Below, piece after piece: positions 55,156 through 64,000 of a stretch of DNA of 64,000 nucleotides. The DNA comes from Artocarpus heterophyllus (taxonomy: Eukaryota > Streptophyta > Magnoliopsida > Rosales > Moraceae). How positions within the stretch are numbered: position 1 is the stretch's first letter; each line of letters begins with the position of its first letter. The notes beneath the pieces were generated by a model. The model ran no database searches, was not told the DNA's origin, and saw only the letters and a program-made list of their open reading frames with translations. The translations under genes were made by a program, and so were the position numbers. The stretch lies in the NCBI GenBank assembly GCA_025403435.1, contig CM046353.1, positions 23,308,714 through 23,372,713 of the forward strand. The letters run 5' to 3'.

Positions 55156-55775
55156 TGTTGATGCTTACCGTGGTCTGGCGTCGGATCAACACCCACTGTG
55201 CGGCTGCGCACGGTCTGACCTCTGCCTAGAAGTGCACACCTGCAAGAGGAGGGATGCTTCGGAGAAGATAGTAGGGTCAGTCCATAGACAAGGGCTCTCC
55301 GATGCTCAAGGCAGGTATTGCTCGACAGAGGTCGGTAGCTAGTTAGGTGTGTAGAAGAAGTCTCTCTCTAGAATGCCATAAATGCATCCTATTTATAGGC
55401 CACCACTTGGATCGGGTGTAAGGTGGGTTATACCCACGACCCGGGTGTCACATCAAGGTGTGTCAGGCAGTAGGTAACAAGTGTCGCACCCATCGCCCAA
55501 TGGATTGGACTCTATCGGACGGCAATGTATTTGCCTTATGTTGGCCTATAATGGCGAGTAGCAGCTTGCCTTGCGAGTAATGTCAGTCCGACCCAAGCTA
55601 CTGTACATTCTGAGGTGGCAGCCTTCTTGGGGCGCAGCCTTGGATGCCTGAGAGGCACCTCGGGAAGAAGTATAAAGCGTCAAGGGCCGATAGTGAGCTT
55701 CCCGGTGTCTGCCGAGCTATTAGCCGACCACCAAAGTTTGGGTCCTCGGTGGCGGCGCCGAGCTTACCCCCAACA
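55156..55775 (-). mobile_element. Tat LTR within copied segment (620 bp)
   Basis: Third copy of the Tat LTR, TGTTGATGCTTACCG to CCCCCAACA. At several sites where the two LTRs of the complete Tat differ it agrees with the right LTR rather than its own donor, which suggests the donor changed after copying. Confidence 0.88.
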
Positions 55776-56151
55776 TTAGCCCCCCAGTTCACCTGGTCGG
55801 TGTCCGGTCGGGTGGACTATGCCGAGTGGGTGAGGTCGACTCAAAGGAGGAAGGTCAAACGACACTTCGAAGCGGGGTGAGGCGAAAAGACGCGCGGATC
55901 AGATGGGGGACGCGTGTCGCATTGTGGCCGTCTGCACCGCCTGACAGGCGTAATGATCGCGCGTCTATTTTTTGCGCTCGAGTTTCCCGCCTGAAATGGC
56001 TATAAATTGGGCCACCCCCTCTGTCATTCGCACTTCATTTTCATAAATTTTACACCCGAAGAGTTTTAGCTGCCGAGCTCAAGTTATATAGCCGAGGATT
56101 GTATCTCCCGAGCTACCGAGAACCCTAGTAGGTAACCTCCCTTGAGTGAAG

Positions 56152-57513
56152 ATGAGTGATTTGTCCGATTCCCAAAATGTAGAGGTCTCCCTGGTCGGAC
56201 AGTAGCGCGAAGAGTAGTAGTTCTTCTACCACCCAGTCCGATGCCGAGGTAGCATCCCCGAGACGGGACGGGGCTGGCCGGCTGGAGCAAATCCTGAGGG
56301 TTGACACCCAGACGGTACCCGAATAGGAATTTTTAAACATGCTAGATGGGCGAAGGCTCATTAGGCCGTCTAGGGAGTAAGACCCCTATGTCGGGTCGGC
56401 TATAGTGGGCTCGTCCCGAGTTATTCCAAGGGAGAGGGCCGAGCTTCAGACCCGCGAGGATGCTCCGAGTACTTTCGACGGGAATGTGGGGGCCGCAGTC
56501 CAAGTCGCAGGAGTGATCACAGTCGATGTCTCCGACGAGGAGCATGTAGCCGAGGAGGCGGAGGCAGAGTAGCAAGAGATGGAGCAGGAGATCCAGGTCA
56601 CCCGCGTCCGAGGAGTGACGGCATATCGGGTAACCCAGCCTGGGCAAACCTCAGCGGTGGGCTACACAAGCTCCATCACCGAGTCACGACTGGAGAACCT
56701 ACGCGTCGAGTATGGCATCCCGGACGACGTGATTCTCATCGTCCCCAGCGAGGGAGATTCACCTTTAAACGTGCTGGAGGTATGCATCATACTTTATGCC
56801 GAGTTCTTTAGGGCTGGGCTACGTCTGCCGTTGCAGTCAACGACTTCAATGTGTGCCCGGCCCAACTAAACCCAAACAGCTATAGGTCGCTGATCGGAAT
56901 GTACATTCTATGGAAGTACCACCGGAGCACCGAGATGCTGCTGGAGGCCTTCAAGCAAGCGTTCAAAATGAAGAAGCTTCCCCGGCAGTCTGGCTTGGTA
57001 CTACGTCACCGGCTTCCGGAAGGATTTTATCCTGGGCAACCCCGACTCAAACAAATTATGGAAGTACGAGTAGTTCTACATCAGGGGGAACTTTCTAGCC
57101 CGAGTCGGTGAGGCCGTCCCTGAAAATCAGCAAGTACCGAGGTCATTCAAATAGGGGCATGTTTGGACCAAGCGCCCCTGGGCCCCGAGCCGTGTCATCA
57201 GGGCTGTTGATGAGCTGTTCGATAAGCCGGAGTCGACCAGGCAGCAGTCCTTCCTCCTCAGGAAGGACACTTTATCCGGTTACAGCTGGTTCAGGGAGTC
57301 CAACAGTCTTCCCTAAGCTGTCCGTCCTGCCCGGGTGACCGGGCAGGTTACAATTGCTCGTCCGAGTGCCACGGACGTTCCGGGGCCAAGCACTTCCTAG
57401 TCCAGGTGACCGACGAGGGAGCCTTCTACGTCCAGTTCGAGGACTCGTCTAGTGGCTCCTTCGATGCGGGGCCACCTGTAGCCGACAAGGACCTCTAGGA
57501 CGTGATTAGGTTC
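56152..57513 (+). pseudogene. Tat extra gene, copied 5' part
   Basis: Start ATG 56152 (MSDLSDSQNV), equivalent to 29727. TATA-like TATAAATT at 55996. The central block is better preserved than in the donor: 56579-56869 reads ITESRLENLRVEYGIPDDVI and AEFFRAGLRLPL, and from 56851 AQLNPNSYRSLIGMYILWKY, clear PF04195-type wording. Stops at 56322 and 57151, and a ~20-bp loss near 56835. It ends inside the gene at 57513, fused to integrase. Confidence 0.82.
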
Positions 57514-58024
57514 CTATAAAGGCACTTCGATTTGATCGAGGTAGAGAATACCTTTCTGATGAGTTCTTGAGACACTTATTAGAGAATGTGATTTTATCCC
57601 AGTTGATTGCATTAGGCACTCTGAGCAGAATGGTGTAACGGAGAGAAGAAATAGGACTTTATTAGAAATGGTCAGGTCCATGATGAATTATTCATCATTG
57701 CCTTTATCCTTTTAGGGATATACACTACAAACAGCATGCCATCTTTTGAACAACGTGCCTTCAAAATCAGTCCCTAAAACTCTTCACAAGTTGTGGACGG
57801 GCAATAAGACATCCTTAAACCATATTCTCATATGGGGATGTCTGGCTCATGTCCTATTTAAGGATGCGAATAAGTTAGAAGCACATTTGGAAGTTAGCGT
57901 GTTTGTAAGATATCCAAAAGGGACTAAAGGAGGTTATTTTTATAACCCAAAGGAAAACAAAGTCATGATTTTAACTCATGCAACTTTCCTTGAAGAGAGT
58001 TATATAGACAACTTTAAGCCTTGA
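57514..58024 (+). pseudogene. Copia integrase, second part
   Basis: 57515-57717 repeats the core segment (PIKALRFDRGREYLSDEF). From 57718 unique C-terminal sequence: [60 protein letters not shown] and TFLEESYIDNFKP, then a TGA. Several stops upstream of 57746. Confidence 0.9.
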
Positions 58025-58562
58025 AGCAAAGTGGTGCTTGAGAAGTTAAGGAGTGATCTAATCACTCTAGGGGGTTTCGGTAGAAACCACTCTAATCAAT
58101 GTAGAAAAACCAAATGAACCTTAACAACAACCTAAGGGGCTTTGGCGTAGTGGGAGGATCGGGCGTCAACCCGAAAGGTATATGTTCAATAGTGAGGCCT
58201 TCATGGCTAAACAAAATGAACATGACAGGGATCCTTATACTTACGTAGAGACTATGAAGGATGTTGATTCAAAACTCTAGATAGAGGCCATGAACATAGA
58301 GATGAAGTCTATGTAGACTAATCGGGTCTAGGAACTTATGGATCTTCTTGAATGGGTAAAACCCATAGGGTGTATGTGAATCTACAAGAGGAAGAGAGGA
58401 GTGAATGAAAAAGTCGAAACCTTTAAGGCTAGACTCGTAGCTAAAGGATACATGCAAAAGGAAGGAAACGATTACGAAGAAACCTTTTTGCCTGCAGTCA
58501 TGCTTAAGTCCATCCGGATTCTTTAGTCCATAGCTGCTGCTCTCGATTACGAGATTTAACAA
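58025..58562 (+). pseudogene. Copia integrase-RT linker and RT start, decayed
   Basis: Aligns in reverse with 6640-6960. Pieces such as WRSGRIGRQPERYMF, MEAMNIEMKSM and [16 protein letters not shown] are readable in several frames; many stops and small deletions. Confidence 0.8.
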
Positions 58563-58883
58563 ATGGATGTCAAGACGGCTTTTCTAAATAGCTATCTTGA
58601 TGAGTCCATTTATATAGAACAACTAGACGGGTTCAAGGTTAAAGGTCAAGAGGGCAAGGTTTGTAAGCTGCTAAAGTCAATATATGGACTTAAGAAAGCT
58701 TCCCGTTCTTGGAACATAAGATTTGATCAAGTAATCAAGAATTATACGTTCTCACAAAATGTGGATGAACCACATGTGTACAAACACATTAAGGATGAGA
58801 ATGTAGTTTTTCTACTGCTCTATATAGATGACATTCTGCTAATTGGCAATGACGTTGGGGCGTTGTCATCGATCAAATTATAG
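58563..58883 (+). pseudogene. Copia reverse transcriptase, central part
   Basis: 106 codons with [40 protein letters not shown] and catalytic LLLYIDDILLIGNDVG. Both Asp of YIDD are present. FLNS replaces FLNG. Ends at a TAG after LSSIKL. Confidence 0.92.
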
Positions 58884-59400
58884 TTGACGAAGCAGTTTGA
58901 CATGAAAGACTTGGGAGAGGCTAATTTTGTTCTCGGTATCTAAATTTTTTGGGATAGGAAGAACAAAATGACAGCTTTGTCCTAGGCCGGCTACATAGAC
59001 AAAATTCTTCGGAGGGGCTAATTTTGTTCTCGGTATCCAAATTTTTTGGGATAGGAAGAACAAAATGACAGCTTTGTCCCAGGCCGGCTACATAGACAAA
59101 ATTCTTAAGAGGTTTGCAATGTAGGATTCCAAGAAAGGTGGGCAACCATCTAAGTCTAGAATTACTCTATCTAAGAAGGACTCTCCAAAGTTTGAGGAAG
59201 AAAGAGAATACATGAAGAAGGTGCCTTATGCCTCAGCAGTGGGTGGTCTCATGTATGCCATGCTTTGCACACAACTGGATATTGTTATGTGGTTGAGATT
59301 ATAAGTCGATTTCAGGCGAATCCAATCCTATCTAGATTCTAGGAGATCGACTTCGGGTTTTGTATTTACTCTGGGCAGCGGTGCCATTAGTTGGAGAAGT
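58884..59400 (+). pseudogene. Copia RT end and RNase H start, decayed
   Basis: Reads LTKQFDMKDLGEANFVLGI, the duplicated block with IFWDRKNKMTALSQAGYIDK, KVPYASAVGGLMYAMLCTQL, then a deletion and STSGFVFTLGSGAISWRSVN. About 50 family residues between the LDI and DSRRSTSG blocks are missing. Confidence 0.85.
58919..59112. repeat. 97-bp tandem duplication in Copia RT region
   Basis: GGCTAATTTTGTTCTCGGTA begins at 58919 and again at 59016, an offset of 97 bp, up to ACAAAATTCTT in each. The copies differ at a few bases. 97 is not a multiple of three, so it shifts the frame. Confidence 0.92.
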
Positions 59401-59784
59401 GTGAATCAAGATTACACTTCAAATTCAATGATGGAGGCCAAGTATGTGGCTGCTAGTGATGCTTCAAAAAAAGCAGTGTGGCTTCGAAAGTTCCTTGGGG
59501 ATCTTGAGGTTGTTCCTAGTATAGATAAGGTGGTATCATTGTACTATGATAACAGTGTGGCGGTAGCTAATGTTAAAGAACCAAGATTTCATGAGAAAAG
59601 CAAGCATATTGATCGAAAGTATCGTGTGATAAAGGACTTCATCGAGGGCGGACATGTCACGGGGTGCAAAATCACATCAGAGGACAATTTAGCTGATTCA
59701 TTCACGAAGACACTAACTGGGAGAGTCTTCGAGAGGCATGTGGAAGCTATGGGGATGCGAGATTTGTCATATTTACTCACTTAG
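59401..59784 (+). pseudogene. Copia RNase H, C-terminal part
   Basis: 127 open codons: SMMEAKYVAASDASKKAVWL (catalytic Glu), FLGDLEVVPSIDKVVSLYYD NSVAVANVKEP (Asp region), HIDRKYRVIKDFIEGGHVTG and EDNLADSFTKTLTGRVFERH. It ends at TAG 59782-59784, fifteen bases before the LTR. Confidence 0.92.
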
Positions 59785-59798
59785 TGCATGTGGGAGAT
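59785..59798 (+). promoter_or_regulatory. Polypurine tract of Copia element
   Basis: TGCATGTGGGAGAT directly before the 3' LTR start; copy C has GCAAATAGGAGAT in this place. Confidence 0.7.
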
Positions 59799-61799
59799 TG
59801 GTATACGTGTATAACCTAAGGAGTAAAAATGTAATATGTTTTTGGAGACATTTTTATCAATAAAGAATTTATTTATTATTTATCTACCAAATCTTATTCT
59901 CTTTTTGTTCACATTTGTTGAATGTATGTTAAGCAAAACATAGTTTGAGACTGTCAGTCTAAACCTTTAAGAATTGGGCATATGATGGACAGATTACGCG
60001 GAATATACAATTCTTAAGATGACGGTGTAAATCATAAGATTCGTAATCAAGGGGATAAAGTTGGGCACTTTATTCATGTAAAGATCGTTATGTTGTCTAT
60101 ATCTCTGATGGAAGATGGTTTGTCTTGACCATCGGAGATGGACTCCACGAATAGAAACATTGGCACATTGTCATAGGTGACAATATGTTGGATTAGGACA
60201 TAAAGTGAATTGATTTGGATTAATAATTCTATCTCAACAAATCGATTCACTTTAGACAATTATTTGTATTGTATCTTAATCTTGAGATGAATAATGGGCT
60301 CGTTGTTTTGACTTATGTCTTTTGATGTACCAAAGGGTGACATCCACATTTTAATAGTGGTATGCAGCCGGTACGTTGGAGGCATGACTCTTGATAGCAT
60401 AGACCTGTTCTTCATAGATATAGAATCCATAGCTCATCTTTAGGAGTAGTGATATCCTCTTATATACATTATCCTGTAATTGAAAAATTAAAGTGCTTAA
60501 CCATTTGAATACATAGGTGTAACCGAATGGTATACTGTCTTTGAATCATAAGTTTTCTAATGGTGAGATAATGGAACGCAAGATAAAAATAACCGAAAAG
60601 GTAATGCAAAACTTGTCATTAAGCCAATTATGGATAATCTTATGGGGATACGATACATTATGATATGTCATGGAAACTTAGCTAATTCTATATAGTTGGA
60701 GAATGCATCTCCAAGCTTTTAGTGGAGTAGCGTTGGAGTTGATAATTATGAAATGTATATCTGGGATATTGGGTTTCATAATTATCGGGAGCTTGAACTA
60801 TATAGGTCCATTTGCTCCTCTTTGCTAGCTCACAAAAATCCTATAACGATACAGTGTGCTTTTTCAATAATTGGTGACTTATGTTAGATTTATCAAATTT
60901 GCTGAAATTCGGTAAAATCAGATAATTCATGTTTATTTATCTATTGAATTAATTTTGTGATCAAATTAATTCAAGACAAACTTATTGGATTATCAGGATC
61001 AGATAATTCATGTCTAGTTATTAGTTAGATTAATTTTGAACTAATTCAAGATAAACTTGTTGAATTATCAAGAATATTTATTGTCCTAGAGATTATCTTG
61101 ATATGACTATTTTAATCATATAACTTTTCTATTGGGTTATTTGAACTAAAACTAAGGCTCTATCCCTAGAATCTCGGATGGGAAATAAAGATTTGTAGGG
61201 ATCTTTTATCGGAGGTTCGGTAGGCCAATCTTTAAGTTTGGCTTGTTGATTGAGGTTCAGCAAGCCGATCTACTAGTTTGGCCTACTGATTGGGCGATAA
61301 AAGGATCACATGTTTTCACACAGATTTTATCAAATATTGATTCTGATTCGAATTTTTAAGGCCTTGTCTGATAAGGATTGACTCATAGGCCCAACCTCTA
61401 TAAAAGGGGAAGGAGTCTCTTTATTATTAAGATTAGTTGAGAAATCTAGAGTGAGACTCTGCCAGTGAGACTCTGAAACTCCCCAGAGAACTATCATTCA
61501 CAAATCACGAATTATAGCTTTGGGTATTTCTTAATTGGTTGAAAGGAGAGCCACCTGGGAAAAGCTGAACGACGTGAGCCCACACTCATTCCGATCGAGG
61601 ATAGAGAATAGCAACGAAGGCTAGTTGGTTGAGGTCTTTCTCGAACGTTACTGCTCTACACTGATTGCGGTAGCTTTTCGGCGTATACAAGGTTAGTAAG
61701 ATCTGGTCAATTTATGCATGTAGTGTGTCAAACTTGTGTTTTAGGAAATACTCTGATATAAAAAATTTTAAAATTCCATTGTGTACTATTTTTCCAACA
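59799..61799 (+). mobile_element. Copia family 1 3' LTR (2001 bp)
   Basis: TGGTATACGTGTATAACC, a mutated TGTTAGACATGTATGCCC, to TTTTCCAACA. TATA-like TATAAAAG at 61399-61406. Degenerate palindromic units at about 61213-61292. Partner of 26428-28425. Confidence 0.92.
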
Positions 61800-61804
61800 T
61801 GCTA
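61800..61804. repeat. Target site duplication TGCTA (right) of full-length Copia
   Basis: Compare TGTTT at 26423-26427. Both derive from TGTTA of the host LTR with one change each; the host LTR sequence continues in register on both sides. Confidence 0.65.
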
Positions 61805-63656
61805 AGCAAACAAAAGTCTGAGACTGTCAGTCTAAACCTTTAGTAATTAGGCATATGATGGGCAGATTATGTGGAAGACATGATTCTAAAGGTGATGGTC
61901 TAAATCATAAGATCCGTAATCGAAGGAATAAAGTTGGACGCTTCATTAATGCTAACATTGTTATGTTGTCCACATCCCTGAGGAGATGGCTTATCTTAGC
62001 CATCGGAGTTGGACTCTACGAGTAGAAACATTGATACATTGTCATAGGTGACGGTGTATTAGATTGGGATATAAAGTGAAATTGATTTGGATTAATAATT
62101 TCATCTATGTAAATCAATTCACTTTAGACAATCATATGTATTGTATCTTAATCTTGAAATGACTAATGGACCTGTTATCGTGTCTTATGTCTTTTGATGT
62201 ACCAAAAGGTGAGATCTTGATTTTGAGATGGTATGCATACCGGTATGTTGGAGACATGACTCTTGATAGCGTAGATCTTTTAGTCATAAATATAGAATCC
62301 ATAGCTCCATTGGTGGAGTCAATGATATACCCTTATATGCGTTATCCTATAATTGAAAAATTGGAGCGCTCAACCATTTGGTTGCATAGGTGTAACCGAA
62401 TTGTAAACTATCCTTAGATGGTAAGTTTTCCAATGGTGAGATAACGAAATGTAAGATAAAAATAATCAGAAAGGTAAGATGGAATTCATCCTTAAGCCAA
62501 TTATAAATATCCTATAGGAATGCGACACATTATGATATGTTATAGACAATTAGCTAATTTAAAGCTTCGTAATTTTATATAATTTGAGAGTGTAGTTCTA
62601 AGCTTTTAGTGGAGTAGCGTTAGAATTGATAATTATAAAATATGTATCTTGGATATTATATTTTATAATTGTTGGAGCTTGAACTATATAGGTCCATCAA
62701 GTCCCCTTTGCTAGCTCATAATAAATCCTATAACGATATGGCGTGTTTCTCCAATAAATTAGTGACTTATGTTAATGTATTAGATTGGTTCAAATTCAAT
62801 AGGATCAGATAATTTATGTCTGTTTATTAGTGACTTATGTTAATTTATGACTTAATTTTGTAAATTAATTCAAGATAAACTTGTTGAATAATCGAGAATA
62901 TTTATTTTCCTTGAGATTATCCAGATATGACTATTTTGATCAAATAACTTCTCTATTGGGTTATTTAAATTAAAATTGAGGCTCTATCTAAAGAATCTCG
63001 AGTGGGAAATAAAAGACTCTCAAGGATCATATTATCGTAAGTTTGGCAGGCCAATCTATTAGTTCGACCTGCCGATGAAGTAAGTTCGGCAGGCCGATCT
63101 ATTAGTTCAGCCTACCTATCTAAGGATAATCTAATTATGCATTTTTTATGCGATTTTATCAGAACGTGATCCATATTCAAATTTTTGAGGCCTTATTTGA
63201 TCTAGATTCAAATTTTTGAGGCTTTATTTGATAATGATTAACCCTGGGTCTAACTTCTATAAATAGGGAGTGAGTTTTCTCAGTTATTCAGATTAGTTGA
63301 GAGATTTAGAGTAAGTATTCTAGCGTTAGATGCTCTGAAACTCCCTTAGAGCTATTTTTCACAATCACGAACCTTGGCTCTAGGTCTTCTCAATTGGTTG
63401 GAAGGAGAGTCATTGGAGAAGAGCCATACGATGTGTACCTACACACACTCTGATAGTGAATAGAGAATAGCAAAGAAGACCAGTTGGTTGAAGTTCTTCT
63501 AAAATGTTCTTCTCTACACTAATTACAGGAACTCTTCGGCATACAAAAGTTAGTAAGATCTGATTACTCTATGTGTATAGCATGCCAAACTTGTATTTTA
63601 GAAAATACTTTGATTTAAAACTTTTTAAAATTCCGTTGCATACTTGTTTTCAAACA
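61805..63656 (+). mobile_element. Outer solo LTR of Copia family 1, second part
   Basis: Continues 26293-26427 at AGCAAACAAAAG and ends TTTTCAAACA at 63656. A TATA-like CTATAAATAGGGAGTGAG is at 63258-63265. Palindromic units at about 63048-63118 (TTCGGCAGGCCGATC at 63089). The 83-codon open stretch at 62166-62417 is not supported as a gene. Confidence 0.88.
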
Positions 63657-64000
63657 GTTTTTGTAATGGACATGTTTATAAATAAATAAAGAGAATTTAC
63701 TCATTATATTTGCGCGTATGTATTTATGAATACTTTATGAATATCATTAAAATTCATAATTATCTATGTGATCTTAAATATTATATATAAGCGTTATATA
63801 CAAAAGGATAATATTTAAAGATGATAACTAAAATAAACAATAACATAAAATTAATTATTATAATTAATTAAATTAAAGTACGGAATACATAATTGAGCGT
63901 TATTAATACACGTCATTTCCATTAAAAATAGAGCGATTTTATGCAAACTGTTAATGTAGTAAGTCATTAAATGAGTGCACTATATATAATGAGATTATGT
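63657..64000 (+). mobile_element. Copia family 2 LTR, continuation to window end
   Basis: Starts with the GTTTT duplication and follows the LTR at 23195 (aligning with about 23226-23576) through GTACACTATATATAATGAGA at the end. The LTR runs out of the window, so whether it is solo or part of a complete element is unknown. Confidence 0.85.

Larger units (their letters stand above)
53607..57513. repeat. 3.9-kb copied segment (donor 27152-31110) inserted in Copia integrase
   Basis: From CCAAATGGTATACTGTCTTT (53607 vs 27152) to GTGATTAGGTTC (57513 vs 31107) the two segments follow each other continuously. They include part of the Copia 5' LTR, primer site, leader, the ATGGC duplication, the whole Tat LTR and most of the Tat extra gene. 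Neither border coincides with an element terminus, so it did not move by transposition. Small deletions occur, e.g. near 54540. Confidence 0.9.
26428..61799 (+). mobile_element. Full-length Copia family 1 element, multiply interrupted
   Basis: Two LTRs (26428-28425 and 59799-61799, about 2.0 kb each), iMet primer site, leader, gag, protease, integrase, RT, RNase H and polypurine tract, all on +. It is interrupted by a Tat Gypsy (28716-39277), a Tekay Gypsy (42181-53199) and a 3.9-kb copied segment (53607-57513). Removing these leaves a unit of about 10 kb. The flanking pentamers TGTTT (26423-26427) and TGCTA (61800-61804) each differ by one base from TGTTA, which is what other family LTRs have at this site. 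Confidence 0.92.

Noticed and set aside
58878..59145. Minus-strand frames with a repeated peptide (YVAGLGQSCHF)
   Set aside because: They are the antisense shadow of the 97-bp tandem duplication in Copia RT.
26423..61804. Reading the full-length Copia as lacking a target duplication because TGTTT and TGCTA differ
   Set aside because: Both differ by one base from the host LTR's TGTTA, and host sequence continues in register on both sides, so decay of a true duplication is more likely.
62166..62417. 83-codon frame on plus in the outer LTR
   Set aside because: It lies inside a family-1 LTR and is not kept in other copies.

Overview
This is a plant nuclear window with no intact or clearly host-derived gene. 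It is a heterochromatin-like nest of LTR retrotransposons plus fragments of two DNA transposons. The evidence is plant Copia and Gypsy lineage proteins (Tork/Angela-like Copia, Athila-like, Tat and Tekay/Del chromovirus Gypsy), tRNA-iMet-like primer sites, 5-bp target site duplications (TSDs), plant-type introns and an AT-rich background. A flowering plant is the safest statement; the species cannot be named from sequence alone.

Layout. 1-3095: a decayed CACTA (En/Spm)-type gene fragment on +, split by a solo Copia LTR (422-2396, TSD GAATT). 3096-12814: two truncated Copia copies of the same family, head to tail on -, joined near 6335. 12815-19736: a 5'-truncated Athila-like Gypsy element on + with its 3' LTR. 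19737-21868: RNase H end and truncated 3' LTR of another Copia, joined abruptly to 21869-25332, the RT-RNase H end and LTR of a second Copia family; that LTR carries a 167-bp MITE (24845-25011). 25333-26259: unrecognised spacer. From 26260 to the window end another LTR of the second family begins, and everything else is inserted into it.

The main nest (26288-63661) can be read insertion by insertion. Level 1: a solo LTR of Copia family 1 (26293-26427 continuing at 61805-63656, TSD GTTTT) sits in the family-2 LTR. Level 2: a full-length Copia of family 1 (26428-61799) sits inside that solo LTR. Level 3a: a Tat-lineage Gypsy (28716-39277, TSD ATGGC) sits in its 5' leader. Level 3b: a Tekay-type chromovirus (42181-53199, TSD TGCAT) sits in its integrase. 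Level 4: a solo Copia LTR (45416-47448, TSD CCTAT) sits in the integrase of the Tekay element. In addition, about 3.9 kb (53607-57513) inside the Copia integrase is a copy of 27152-31110, flanked by a duplicated ~215-bp piece of integrase and scrambled filler; this looks like patch-mediated double-strand-break repair rather than transposition.

How parts work together. Each Copia unit has LTR, iMet-type primer site, leader, gag (zinc knuckle), protease, integrase, RT and RNase H in one reading direction, all broken by stops or frameshifts. The Tat element has gag-pol with a second RNase H on -, and on the opposite strand a separate spliced gene (PF04195-type 'putative gypsy type transposon' protein) with its own TATA box, introns and poly(A) signal. 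The most unusual signal is a 21-22-bp-period array of an imperfect palindrome (GTTCGGC-NN-GCCGAAC) found in Copia LTRs, Copia 5' leaders and the LTRs of the unrelated Tekay Gypsy element. All element calls rest on reading motifs and flanks by eye; no alignment or database search was run.
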